Of a DNA stretch of 64,000 nt, positions 8,702 to 17,641 are shown one piece after another. The notes under the pieces are model-generated. The model was not told the origin of the DNA, did no database searches, and saw nothing but the letters and a program-made list of their open reading frames with translations. Source of the DNA: Alphaproteobacteria bacterium (GTDB lineage: Bacteria; Pseudomonadota; Alphaproteobacteria; Sphingomonadales; Kordiimonadaceae); the NCBI GenBank assembly GCA_021774695.1, contig JAJFIU010000162.1:1-64000 (forward strand), read 5' to 3'. The position numbers and the translations under genes are program-made. Within the stretch, counting starts at the first letter, position 1. Each line of letters opens with the position of its first letter.

Positions 8702-8866
8702 CTGCCTTTTCCCCAAAAGTGCCTATGCAATAGCAGTCACTCACTGTGCTTGTATTGCGATAAAAATTCAAGATAAAGACCAGCTCTAAACAAAAAGGAA
8801 AAACAAACAGCGTCTGTCATTTGGGGTATTTTGGCTGCATGAACCCCACCGCACCAAGCGATCAGT

Positions 8867-9301
8867 TTATTCAGCCACTAACGGTCCGGCAAGACGCAAT
8901 GCACCAACCCGGGCCATCTTCAAATGAACGGTTTTGCGACGTGCCGGGTGCAATTTTCGCGCAAACGCACCGCGAATCACATCACCGCCGTATGCGTCCG
9001 CAATAATAATACCTGTTGTTTCCGGAAGAGATGCCTGTTCCGACAAAACATCGATTGGGAAATTCGCATCGACTGCAAAATAAAATTCATCGCTGAACGG
9101 TAAATATTCTTGCCACTTATTGTCGGCCCTGAAATCTGCCAGGCAGGATTTTACCTCGACAATGATTACACTGCCCGATTTTGTGACGCCTACAAGGTCA
9201 GCGCGCCGACCATTAGACAGCGATAATTCGCATAAGGCTGAATACCCCATCGAATGCAGGAGCCGCATAGTGCCCTTGGTAATTAAAGCGGTGCTGGTCA
9301 C
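8867..9301 (-). CDS. mmcB: MmcB-family DNA repair protein
   Basis: A 144-aa protein matching the MmcB family (PF06319), which has a restriction-endonuclease-like core: ADLVGV, then IIVEVKSCLADFRADNKW. The family was identified in Caulobacter as LexA-controlled and mitomycin-protective. It begins with GTG. About 70 bp upstream on the coding strand is GTTC-CTCATTT-GTTC, an exact match to the alphaproteobacterial LexA operator, which supports both the identification and SOS control. It lies downstream of the Hpt gene on the same strand. Confidence 0.88.
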   Translation of the reverse strand: MTSTALITKGTMRLLHSMGYSALCELSLSNGRRADLVGVTKSGSVIIVEVKSCLADFRADNKWQEYLPFSDEFYFAVDANFPIDVLSEQASLPETTGIIIADAYGGDVIRGAFARKLHPARRKTVHLKMARVGALRLAGPLVAE

Positions 9302-9371
9302 AGTTTTTCACAGCCAAAATTTTAAAACGACAGGAAATCTGAACCAAAAAATTATTGTCGGCAAGAAAAAA

Positions 9372-9386
9372 GAACAAATGAGGAAC
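9372..9386 (-). promoter_or_regulatory. LexA operator (GTTC-N7-GTTC) upstream of mmcB
   Basis: On the minus strand the sequence reads GTTC CTCATTT GTTC, the exact direct-repeat consensus of alphaproteobacterial SOS boxes. It sits in the 109-bp gap between the Hpt gene and mmcB. Confidence 0.75.
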
Positions 9387-9410
9387 AATTATCGTCCACA
9401 AAGGCAAAAA

Positions 9411-9818
9411 TTACGGTTCTTCGCTGATAATTGCCATCAGTCTATTTTGAAGTGCAACGCCCTTCTCACCGCCGTCACCCTGAATTTTGTGGGCTAACAC
9501 AACGTCAAACACTTTCACATGCGCGTCAATAACCCTGGCTGACAGGTTTTTGTCATCGGAAAGATCTTTGATATAGGAACAGAGCGAGCCACCAGCGAAC
9601 GTCATCAGGGGGAAATCAAAACTGCCGCCCATACCCTTAATATTGTGGGTCAGGTCGTAAATACGCGCTGCTTTCTCGTCCGATTTCACTTCGGATCCAT
9701 CCAACTCTGTCACAATGGTTTTCAGCTCGTTAACAGCGTCTGTTGTCCAGGTGACAAATTGCTCTACAAGTTCGGCGTCGTCAGCATAAGAAAAATCACC
9801 TGATTCCTCCTCGGGCAT
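9411..9818 (-). CDS. Hpt-domain phosphotransfer protein
   Basis: A 135-aa single-domain histidine phosphotransfer protein. The signature LTHNIKGMGGSFDFPLMT contains the putative phosphorylated His58, and the surrounding sequence is helical. The domain relays phosphate between hybrid kinases and response regulators; the partner kinase is not in this window. The N-terminus is acidic (MPEEESGDFSYADDAE). The ATG is preceded by GAGGACC. The next gene on the strand is mmcB, but that has its own LexA box. Confidence 0.85.
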   Translation of the reverse strand: MPEEESGDFSYADDAELVEQFVTWTTDAVNELKTIVTELDGSEVKSDEKAARIYDLTHNIKGMGGSFDFPLMTFAGGSLCSYIKDLSDDKNLSARVIDAHVKVFDVVLAHKIQGDGGEKGVALQNRLMAIISEEP

Positions 9819-9988
9819 ATACTAGGTCCTCATCAAAATTGCGTCTCAGTGTTAACAATATCTGAGCGTATAACACGATTGAATGATCTACAACCATAGA
9901 GCTAATCGTCTTCCGCAATAGTTTTGCTTGCCATATACCCTTCGCCTTCGATAAACCAGTGCCAGACCGTGAGATTGAGGAGCGTTCC

Positions 9989-10204
9989 GTGACACCAAAT
10001 GATACCGCAAGAGTGCAGGCTTACCTGCAGCGCAAATTTAACAATAATAATTTTCGGCTGGTTCGCCGACCGCAGGCCCCTGATTCGGTAGAAGTCCTGT
10101 TGGGCGATGAGTTTATAGGCGTCGTCTATAAGGACGACGATGAAGGCGAACTCTCCTTTTCCTTCACCATGTGTATGCTCGAGGAAGACCTGCCTAGCCT
10201 CTAG
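9989..10204 (+). CDS. DUF3126 family protein
   Basis: A 71-aa acidic protein of the alphaproteobacterial DUF3126 family, of unknown function: ARVQAYLQRKFNNNNFRLV, VEVLLGDEFIGVVYKDDDEGE and a C-terminal LEEDL. I choose the GTG at 9989 because GAGGAG lies 6 nt upstream and the family is about 70 aa long; a GTG at 9959 would add ten residues without a good ribosome-binding site. Confidence 0.82.
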   Translation: MTPNDTARVQAYLQRKFNNNNFRLVRRPQAPDSVEVLLGDEFIGVVYKDDDEGELSFSFTMCMLEEDLPSL

Positions 10205-10328
10205 GCATAGGCTTCTTGCTATACGGCTACCCAAAAATCGCTATTTCCCGGTTTGGATCTCGCCGTTTTGTAGGCTCGGGATATAATCGGCAGGCGCCGC
10301 ACCCACAGCGGGGTAGTTGCGGGGCCAA

Positions 10329-10913
10329 TTACGGGCCATCGTTCCTGCCCGCAACCGGTGCCACAATCGCCGACATAACCACCAAGGGATTATCTTGACC
10401 GGTTGAACCCCAAAACAGTTTGGCAATCGCTTCAATATGTAGGTTGATTTTTTCCATCGTTGCGGCGTCAGGGGCACCGACCAATCGGAAAATCCAGACA
10501 TTTTTTGCCGGACCGTCACCGACAATAGCGTCTGATTCCAGCCCCCGTTTGAAATCACGTGCAGATTGCCGTGCCTGCGCAGCGACGATTTTGCCGTATA
10601 TCTCCAATGCTTTGGGGTCGTCGAGCGCCAATCCATATTTAAGCGCCGCGCTAGGTGCTTTATATAGCTTTTCCTGGCGGCGATTGATCGCACGCGTGCC
10701 CGAAACTTCAATTAGTCCAACACCCAGCAACAACTCAATATGGTGATACAGCGAAGAGGGTTTCGCCCCCAACAGCGCCGCGATTTCACGAACCGACTTT
10801 TCCCCGACATGGGCTAACAGATCGATAATATCCATCCGGCGCGCGGACGTCAGGCAATCATATTGACCGCGCTGGTTAATCCAGTAAACATCGTCTGGTT
10901 GATCAGAGTGCAT
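10329..10913 (-). CDS. ArsR-like winged-helix transcriptional regulator
   Basis: A 194-aa protein with an N-terminal winged helix typical of ArsR/HTH_20 regulators (TSARRMDIIDLLAHVGEKSVREIAALLGAKPSSLYHHIELLLGVGLIEV). The C-terminal half (about 85-190) is unassigned and probably senses a ligand. I take ATG 10913; one codon upstream is only a TTG. A perfect 10-bp inverted repeat lies just upstream of the start, a possible self-operator. It follows the TolB/amidohydrolase gene on the same strand and may control it. Confidence 0.78.
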   Translation of the reverse strand: MHSDQPDDVYWINQRGQYDCLTSARRMDIIDLLAHVGEKSVREIAALLGAKPSSLYHHIELLLGVGLIEVSGTRAINRRQEKLYKAPSAALKYGLALDDPKALEIYGKIVAAQARQSARDFKRGLESDAIVGDGPAKNVWIFRLVGAPDAATMEKINLHIEAIAKLFWGSTGQDNPLVVMSAIVAPVAGRNDGP

Positions 10914-10929
10914 CAAACCGCCCTATGCA

Positions 10930-10960
10930 AAGGTGCGAAAACTAAATGTCTTCGCACCTT
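10930..10960. promoter_or_regulatory. perfect 10-bp inverted repeat upstream of the HTH regulator
   Basis: AAGGTGCGAA and TTCGCACCTT form perfect arms around an 11-nt centre, 17 bp upstream of the regulator's ATG. It lies between the stop of the TolB/amidohydrolase gene and the regulator, so it could be an operator or a terminator-like hairpin. No long T-run follows on the coding strand. Confidence 0.5.
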
Positions 10961-10974
10961 ATTTTCCAGCCTGA

Positions 10975-13900
10975 CTATTTCGGGCCCTGATCTTGGAACC
11001 AAAGCGTTGGCAGTGGTTTTTGGCGCGGCCATTCTTCATCAAGCGTATCGTCGTTATACAAACGACCGTTCATCATCACCCGGTGGATATCGGCTGTGTT
11101 TTTCAGGTCTACGCGCGGGTCACTATTGAGGACCACAAGGTCGGCAAATTTGCCGGGTTCAATAGACCCCACTTCCTGTTCGTGACCAATAATATGCGCA
11201 CCGTCGATGGTTGCCGCCTTCAACGCTTCCATCGGTGTTGCCTTGCCTGAGCCCAGTGCCCACATTTCCCAGTGATAGCCAAGTCCCTGGAACTGGCCAT
11301 GACTGCCAACCCCCACTTTGCCGCCGGCACGCTGTATATCGATGGCACTGTCAGCAACACGGGTGAAAGCATATTCTTCATCGCGGACCCAAGGTGCGCG
11401 TTTAGTCCGCTGGTCTATAACGCTGTGCGGCATAAACCGGTTCACTTTCACATCGTCGTGTGGGTTCATTTTAGTGAAGAAATAATTCTCCCCCCACGGC
11501 CCGCCGTAGGTCACCAAAAGTGTCGGCGTATAGCCAATGCCGGTCTGTGCTGCCAGCTGCTGCACGTCTTTATACAGTGGGATAATTGGGATATTATGCT
11601 CGTTGCCGGCAAAACCATCAATCATGTGGGTCAAGTCCAGCTTGGCGTCCAGCCCACCTTCGGTAGTGGGCATGATACCAACTTCCTTCGAGGCTTGTAT
11701 GATATTCTGCCGCCGCTTCCGGTTGCCGGTAATGTAGGCTTTGATATTTTTAGTGCGATAATGTTCTTTATAGCGCGTCAACACTTTAACGGCGTCTTCT
11801 TTGGACTTGATCGACGTATCGCTGAAAACACCCGGGCCTGTTGACCAAGCCCGCATGCCGATCATACGGCCAGCTTCAACCAAGTCCTGATAAACAAAAA
11901 TATCCGTGGTGCTTGTTTGAACGTCCAAGCCACTGGTAACGCCGTAAGCAACATTGGCAAGAAAGGGCCAAAATTGCTCTTCAATCACTTCGCTACGGCC
12001 CCAGTTACGCCAATGCCCATGGCTGTCGACAAAACCCGGCGTAATGAACTTGCCAGACATATCGCGCACTTCAGCACCGCGCGGCACGTCAAGCGATCCA
12101 CTGGCACCAACGGCGGCAAATTTGCCGTTGGTGATCAACACGTCGGCGTTTTCCATGGTGCCTTCGGGGCCCATGGTGAGCACGGTGGCACCCGTCAGTA
12201 AAATGCTGCCTTCAGGATTGTCCCGCGGCACTTCCACCCGAGCCTTGAAGGAAATATAGTCCTTTTCCTCCTCAGCTTCTTCCTCTGCCGCGGCGGTATC
12301 AGCATCTGCTGCATCAGAGTCGGTATCATCCGCCTCTGCAGGTTCGGCTTCCTCGTCAGGCTTCTCTTCTTTCTCCGGCTCTTCCGGTTTGACCCATTCA
12401 ACATCTGCTAATTTTTGCGTGTAAATAGTGCTACCTGACGACCATAATATGGTCTCACCGTCCACAGACCATTCGAAATAATCAACGCCAAAATCAGACA
12501 GCGTTTTCAGAGGCACAGAGGGTCCAGCTACATTAACGGTCGCTGCCTTGCGGCCAGTTGGCGGCACGGCAACAATCTGCAATTGCTCCTGCGAGCGTGC
12601 AAGGGCGTACCGACCATTAGGGCTTAGGCGCATATCACGCGCTGGCACCGGCTTGGCCGCAAAATAAAGACCCTGGCCCGTTACTTTCAGATGATCGCGG
12701 CGGTCAGTACCGTCGAGTCGAACAGAAAACAGCGATCCGTCACCGCCGCCAATCAAGCCGCCGCCAGCGTATAAATAGACCCGGTCTGGCGCGTCGCCGA
12801 AGTGGATGGTGCTGAAGCCAGTGCCTGCCAAAACAACGCGCTCGGCGCCGCTATTCACGTCCACTGCAACCAAATCGCTTGGCGGCGAAGGGTTACCCAA
12901 ATTAAACTGATGGTTGGAGCCGCGCACTGCCACAATTTCGTCGCCGCCAGGTGTGAAATGCGGATCCGAGTAATAGCCAGCTGTTTGTGTCAGCCTTTGC
13001 GGGCGACCACGTCCGTTGGCACGCATACGCCACACATGGCCACCGCCCACATCCCAGCTAATATAGGTGATATAACGCCCGTCCCGCGACCAGCTAGGCT
13101 GAAAAACATTTTTACCTGCCCGGGTAATTTTGCTCGGAACCGCGTCTTCTTCAAGCGACATGGAATATAATTCACCGAGCGCAGAGAAGACAACGGTCTC
13201 TCCGTCAGGTGAAAGTGACGGTGTTTGTGCCATACGGGCAACAACCGGCCCTTCAGGGTCTTTCTCCTGCTGAATAAGGTTCGGGCCGACATCTATTTTT
13301 ACTTTGGCGGTAAAGGGAATATTGGTTCGCGCGCCGTCGGCGATGGCAATACGCTCAATCTTACCGCCGCTATTGAGAACAATGGCGCTGCCATCCGGCG
13401 TGAAGCTATAGGCCGGCAACAAGTCGCGCGTTGCCCTCGATTCCTGATCATCCCGGGTGATCGGGTAGGCAAGCCAGCGGTCTTCACCGGTTGCCATATT
13501 ACGCACGCGCAAGCCGGTTTGGGTTTCATGCCGCGTACCGTAAACCAGCATATTGCCGTCCGGTGAAATGGCCGGGCGCACGGCACCGCCGTATGCGTTA
13601 GCTATTGTATCCGTGGTACCTTCCTGCATATCGCGGCGAACCACCGACCAAGGGAAATTGGTCATATTGTATGAAAAGCCACCGCGGGCAGATGCATAAT
13701 ATAGATACCGCCCGTCTGATGACGGAGCGGCTCCCATCGAGTTCGGTTGTTGGGCTCGCGGTGTTGTGGGTCCGGCTGGCTTGGAATTGGTAACCTGAAT
13801 GCCCTTGCCGCCGTGTTTGTGATACATCCATATCTCGTTGGCTCCGATGCCATTCGAGATTTGTGAAAGGAAGACATAATTTCCATCGGCAGACCAGGCC

Positions 13901-14406
13901 GGGCTCATGGCCTCGCCCGACTCCATCGATGAAAGCTTCTTGGGTTTGGTGCCGTCTGCACCGGCAACATAGAGATTATCAGACCCATCCTCATCGGATA
14001 TAAACGCGATCTGGCTACCGTCCGGCGAGTAAACCGGCTGTGACTGAAACGCCATACCAGTGAGCAAAGCTGTCGCTTCGCCGCCCGCTATCGGCATTGT
14101 ATAAACATCGCCCAAAAGCTCAAACATGATGTTTTGACCGTCCGGCGAAACATCCAGTGATACCCATGTGGCTTCGTCTGTTTCAAATTCTACCGTGCGC
14201 GCAGGCTCAAGCGGCAGGGCTTTTTCCTTGTCTTTTTTGGCGTCTTTCTTGTCCGCAGCTGGTTCGTCCTTAACTGCACCCAACACGGGCTCTACCCATT
14301 TTTCCTGCAACGTAGGGGTGCTCGCGCCCAATGCTAGTACCGGTGCAGACAATAAACTTGTTGAAAGAAGCGCCGCAGCCAGCGCCCGTTTGGTTGAAAC
14401 AGACAT
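10975..14406 (-). CDS. secreted TolB-like propeller/amidohydrolase fusion
   Basis: A 1143-aa secreted protein. A signal peptide (about residues 1-28) and a Lys/Asp-rich stretch precede a long PD40/TolB-like beta-propeller region (repeats such as SPDGSQIAFISDEDGSDNLY). A strongly acidic Glu/Asp/Ala linker follows, then a C-terminal metal-dependent amidohydrolase domain with FVDSHGHWRN (HxH), LDLTHMIDG, GVGSHGQFQGLGYHWE and SIEPGKFADLVVLN. The family probably hydrolyses peptides or cyclic amides in the periplasm; the substrate is unknown. I start at MSVSTKRALAAAL because this gives a proper signal peptide. It is divergent from the M28 peptidase gene, with a 296-bp gap. Confidence 0.85.
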   Translation of the reverse strand: MSVSTKRALAAALLSTSLLSAPVLALGASTPTLQEKWVEPVLGAVKDEPAADKKDAKKDKEKALPLEPARTVEFETDEATWVSLDVSPDGQNIMFELLGDVYTMPIAGGEATALLTGMAFQSQPVYSPDGSQIAFISDEDGSDNLYVAGADGTKPKKLSSMESGEAMSPAWSADGNYVFLSQISNGIGANEIWMYHKHGGKGIQVTNSKPAGPTTPRAQQPNSMGAAPSSDGRYLYYASARGGFSYNMTNFPWSVVRRDMQEGTTDTIANAYGGAVRPAISPDGNMLVYGTRHETQTGLRVRNMATGEDRWLAYPITRDDQESRATRDLLPAYSFTPDGSAIVLNSGGKIERIAIADGARTNIPFTAKVKIDVGPNLIQQEKDPEGPVVARMAQTPSLSPDGETVVFSALGELYSMSLEEDAVPSKITRAGKNVFQPSWSRDGRYITYISWDVGGGHVWRMRANGRGRPQRLTQTAGYYSDPHFTPGGDEIVAVRGSNHQFNLGNPSPPSDLVAVDVNSGAERVVLAGTGFSTIHFGDAPDRVYLYAGGGLIGGGDGSLFSVRLDGTDRRDHLKVTGQGLYFAAKPVPARDMRLSPNGRYALARSQEQLQIVAVPPTGRKAATVNVAGPSVPLKTLSDFGVDYFEWSVDGETILWSSGSTIYTQKLADVEWVKPEEPEKEEKPDEEAEPAEADDTDSDAADADTAAAEEEAEEEKDYISFKARVEVPRDNPEGSILLTGATVLTMGPEGTMENADVLITNGKFAAVGASGSLDVPRGAEVRDMSGKFITPGFVDSHGHWRNWGRSEVIEEQFWPFLANVAYGVTSGLDVQTSTTDIFVYQDLVEAGRMIGMRAWSTGPGVFSDTSIKSKEDAVKVLTRYKEHYRTKNIKAYITGNRKRRQNIIQASKEVGIMPTTEGGLDAKLDLTHMIDGFAGNEHNIPIIPLYKDVQQLAAQTGIGYTPTLLVTYGGPWGENYFFTKMNPHDDVKVNRFMPHSVIDQRTKRAPWVRDEEYAFTRVADSAIDIQRAGGKVGVGSHGQFQGLGYHWEMWALGSGKATPMEALKAATIDGAHIIGHEQEVGSIEPGKFADLVVLNSDPRVDLKNTADIHRVMMNGRLYNDDTLDEEWPRQKPLPTLWFQDQGPK

Positions 14407-14702
14407 CGAAATTCCCTCTTTTTGTTGACGTTCACAACCGGTTTTTCCCACCCCGGTTTTTCGTATTCTTTATGGCCCGAAAGTCGAGCGTTCAAAGCCT
14501 AGCGAGCCCCATCAACCTGTTCAAATAAATAATGTGATTTGAACAAGGAATTAAACCAATTGTATAGAAATGCTCAGTTGTGGCGAAGACAGGGATATAC
14601 ATCTCAGCCTTGTATCCGGATGCCATCCACAGCTATGATCATGCTCAATAATCCATCAGGCTTATGTATCCGGGTTATATTAGGAGCAATTAGGGGGGCA
14701 TC

Positions 14703-16196
14703 ATGAAACAGTTTATTAAAACGTCTTTATTGGTTGGCGGCATATTGTTGGCGCAAACATTTCAGGCAGTTCAAGCGGGTGACGGCGACAAATTGCGCGC
14801 TGCACTGGACGGTGCCACCCCCCTTATTGAAGACCTGAAATATCTCACTGACAAAATCGGCGGTAGGCCCATGGGGTCCAAGGCCAACGAGCGAGCCGTC
14901 GACTGGATAGCAAGCCGCCTGCGGGACGCGGGCCTTGCGGTCACAACCCCCTCTTTCGACCTGCCGCGCAATTGGATTGCCGGGCAGGCACATGCCACAG
15001 TAACCAGCTCTTCTTTTTCGTTTGAACCCACGTTTGTACCCCGGGTTTACTCCGCCTCCACTGACGGTGATGTCACTGCCAACATTGTGGATATAGGCCT
15101 TGGCACGGAAGAAGACTTTGCCCGCGTCGGCGACGCCGTAGAGGGGGCCTTTGCCCTGGTCCATACGCCGGTCCTAACCGATAAAGCTGGCCTTGCTGGA
15201 TTGTTCAGCGAATATACCCAAAGCTACCACGCCAAAGCCCGAGCGGCTGCAGCCGGTGCCAAAGGCATTATTTATGTATCGTCCCGGCCCAAGGGCCTGA
15301 TGATGCGCCATGTTTCGGTCAAGGCCTTTGATAATACGCTGATTACTGCCACCATCGACCGGGAAAATGGCTTGCGTATCCAGCGCGGCATCAAGGCCGG
15401 CGAAGCGGTGACCATGACCGCTAACATTAAGGCGGATGATACAAAAGGCGGACAGGCCCGCAATGTCATTGCCGAAATTCTCGGCAGCGAACGCCCCGAT
15501 GAAATCATCATTATTGGCGCTCATATGGACAGCCATGACCTGGGCACCGGTGCGCTTGATAACGGCACCAACACGTCCATCGTTATGGATATGGCCCGCC
15601 AAATCAAAGCATCCGGTATTGTGCCCAAGCGAACCATTCGCTTTGCGCTTTGGAACGGCGAAGAATACGGCTTGCTAGGCTCTGGGGCTTATGTAGCTGC
15701 CCATATGGACCAGATGAACAATCACATTGTCAGCATCACCCATGATATTGGCGGCGGCCGTATCAACGGATATCTTGTTAACGGCGGTGCCGGACTGCTG
15801 GAAGAAACCAACCGGGCCATGGACGTGATCAACGACCGAGGCCCTTTTGCCAATTTTGTTGTGCCTATTGTCGGCACCGATAATTACGATTTCATGATGT
15901 ACGGCGTGCCCAACTTGGTTGCCAGTCAGGAAGATGCCACATACGCCTCAAACTATCATGCGCAGTCAGACACTTTTGACAAAGTGGACCTGGTTCAACT
16001 GAAGAAAAATGCCGCTATCGCCGGTCACACGGTGCTGCATTTTGCCAACAGTGCATGGCGCGGTACCCGGGCAACCGCGGCTGAGATTGCAAGTATGGTT
16101 GAAGCCAACAGCCTGCATCCATCCATGGATAGTTTTGGGCTGTTGGATGCCTGGAGGCGGGGCGAGCGCGGCCTGAACCCAGACCCTGTTGATTAG
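14703..16196 (+). CDS. secreted M28-family metallopeptidase
   Basis: A 497-aa zinc aminopeptidase with a signal peptide (about 1-25). An N-terminal segment and a PA-like insertion (AKARAAAAGAKGIIYVSSRP) precede the catalytic region. Zinc-site motifs are visible: GAHMDSHDLGTGALDNGTN, NGEEYGLLGSGAY, SITHDIGG and NYHAQSDTFDKVD. It removes N-terminal residues from peptides in the periplasm or outside the cell. TTAGGGGGG precedes the ATG. Its divergent neighbour is the TolB/amidohydrolase fusion, which suggests a peptide-use locus. Confidence 0.9.
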   Translation: MKQFIKTSLLVGGILLAQTFQAVQAGDGDKLRAALDGATPLIEDLKYLTDKIGGRPMGSKANERAVDWIASRLRDAGLAVTTPSFDLPRNWIAGQAHATVTSSSFSFEPTFVPRVYSASTDGDVTANIVDIGLGTEEDFARVGDAVEGAFALVHTPVLTDKAGLAGLFSEYTQSYHAKARAAAAGAKGIIYVSSRPKGLMMRHVSVKAFDNTLITATIDRENGLRIQRGIKAGEAVTMTANIKADDTKGGQARNVIAEILGSERPDEIIIIGAHMDSHDLGTGALDNGTNTSIVMDMARQIKASGIVPKRTIRFALWNGEEYGLLGSGAYVAAHMDQMNNHIVSITHDIGGGRINGYLVNGGAGLLEETNRAMDVINDRGPFANFVVPIVGTDNYDFMMYGVPNLVASQEDATYASNYHAQSDTFDKVDLVQLKKNAAIAGHTVLHFANSAWRGTRATAAEIASMVEANSLHPSMDSFGLLDAWRRGERGLNPDPVD

Positions 16197-16252
16197 CCAC
16201 ACAGCCCAATGGTCCATTGTGTTGCGATTGCTCCGGCGTCAGCTAAATAATT

Positions 16253-16684
16253 CTATTGAAGAACAAATGCCTTGGCGATGATCTTCCACTGGCCGTTCAC
16301 CTTGCCCAGCGTGAGCGCGTCATAAAAATTGCCGGCCGAACGGAACAGTACAACCGCCAAATTATCGTTAACCACATTCATACTGATGATTTCGCCGGCG
16401 CGGTCACCACCTGGGGGGCTTGCGTTGGCGGCCCAACTGCTCAGAACCTCATTCATATCCTTCCATGACCGCACTGCATCTTTGCCGTCTTCGCCGCGAA
16501 TCACCCCAACCATCGTTGCATTGTCAGCATCGAAAGCCCGAAGCAAGCGCTCGTGGCTAGCCTCACCTTGACCGTGAAAATAATCAAATACGGCTGCGGT
16601 TATGGCTGCTTTGTCATCGCTGGATTGTGCAGCGGCTGGCACTGCGAGAAAACAGGCCAGTATCAAGGTTTGCAAAATTCTCAT
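16253..16684 (-). CDS. secreted SnoaL/lumazine-binding-like (NTF2-fold) protein
   Basis: A 143-aa protein with a signal peptide (MRILQTLILACFLAVPAAAQ) and an NTF2-like domain close to putative lumazine-binding proteins (Lumazine_bd_2): ITAAVFDYFHGQGEASHERLLRAF and KVNGQWKIIAKAF. It may bind a small ligand; the function is unknown. ATG 16684 follows GGGGATAGAAAAG, and the longer frame lacks a signal peptide. It converges with the M28 peptidase gene. Confidence 0.78.
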   Translation of the reverse strand: MRILQTLILACFLAVPAAAQSSDDKAAITAAVFDYFHGQGEASHERLLRAFDADNATMVGVIRGEDGKDAVRSWKDMNEVLSSWAANASPPGGDRAGEIISMNVVNDNLAVVLFRSAGNFYDALTLGKVNGQWKIIAKAFVLQ

Positions 16685-16987
16685 CTTTTCTATCCCCACT
16701 ATTTTGATCTGTCGTTGCTTGCGTGTCGTATGCAGTTCTCTAAACATAGAACGGAACAGTCACAACATACAATGCTATATCATAACCAAATAGACTTCAA
16801 AATAAATTTCGGGCCGGCTTTTCATTCCTGAACACCCCTTCAAACCAATACATCGCTTATTTTTGCTAATCACCAACTTCGCGTTATGTTGATGGATGAG
16901 ACACCCGAGGATAAATTGGACCGTCACAGGCGGCAGAATCCGGGAAACCGAGACCATCACAGTCCGTAGCGCCAAAGGCTCAACGCA
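16685..16987. other. 303-bp divergent intergenic region
   Basis: The region between the NTF2-fold gene and the ABC ATPase gene should hold both promoters. I see no strong inverted repeat and no convincing gene; a 27-codon frame from 16886 lacks support. Confidence 0.5.
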
Positions 16988-17641
16988 ATGCTGAAAATAA
17001 CCAACCTGTGCAAATCCTATTCGACCCCACAGGGAGAAATGGATGTGCTGAAAAACCTGTCACTGGACATTGCAGCTGGCGAAAAAGTAGCGCTGGTGGG
17101 CGAAAGTGGTTGCGGCAAAAGCACCCTGTTGCATGTGATCGCGGGGCTGGAGCCGATCCAGTCCGGGTCTGTAATGGTCGGCACGGCAGATATCGCAGCG
17201 CTTGATGAGACCGGGCGGGCGGCGCTTCGACGTGAAAAACTAAGCCTGATATTCCAGCAATTTAATCTGATCACCAGCATGACCGTTGCCGATAACTTAA
17301 GTTTCGAGGCCAAGCTGGCTGGTCGCTACGACCCGGCTTGGACAAACGAGTTAGCGGACCGTCTCGATCTTAGCGGGATGATGCAACGGTACCCGGAGCA
17401 ACTATCCGGCGGCCAGCAGCAAAGGCTGGCAATCGGCCGGTCATTTGCAGCAAGGCCCAGCCTAATCCTTGCTGACGAACCGACCGGAAATCTGGACGAA
17501 GTTAACAGCGATATTGTGCTGGATATTGCCTTTGAGCTGGTAGCGCAAACCGGCTGCACCCTGGTGCTTGCCACCCACAGTAGTCGGCTGGCAAAGCGCG
17601 CTGACCGCATCGTTCGACTTAGCGCAGGTCGCCTGTCATGA
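16988..17641 (+). CDS. LolD-like ABC transporter ATPase
   Basis: A 217-aa ATPase of the MacB/LolD type with Walker A GESGCGKST, Q-loop FQQFN, signature LSGGQQQRLAIGRS and Walker B LILADEPTGNLD. Such ATPases pair with FtsX-like permeases that drive lipoprotein or substrate extraction rather than classical import. Its stop overlaps the permease start (ATGA), so the two genes are translationally coupled. With the downstream AttH-like gene it forms a three-gene operon reminiscent of attEFGH-type systems. Confidence 0.92.
   Translation: MLKITNLCKSYSTPQGEMDVLKNLSLDIAAGEKVALVGESGCGKSTLLHVIAGLEPIQSGSVMVGTADIAALDETGRAALRREKLSLIFQQFNLITSMTVADNLSFEAKLAGRYDPAWTNELADRLDLSGMMQRYPEQLSGGQQQRLAIGRSFAARPSLILADEPTGNLDEVNSDIVLDIAFELVAQTGCTLVLATHSSRLAKRADRIVRLSAGRLS

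Noticed and set aside
9845-9866. Inverted repeat CTCAG-N12-CTGAG between the Hpt and DUF3126 genes
   Set aside because: The arms are only 5 bp and the spacing is wide, so chance is a sufficient explanation.
16886-16969. 27-codon frame upstream of the ABC ATPase gene
   Set aside because: No ribosome-binding site and no recognisable sequence; it is probably promoter or leader DNA.
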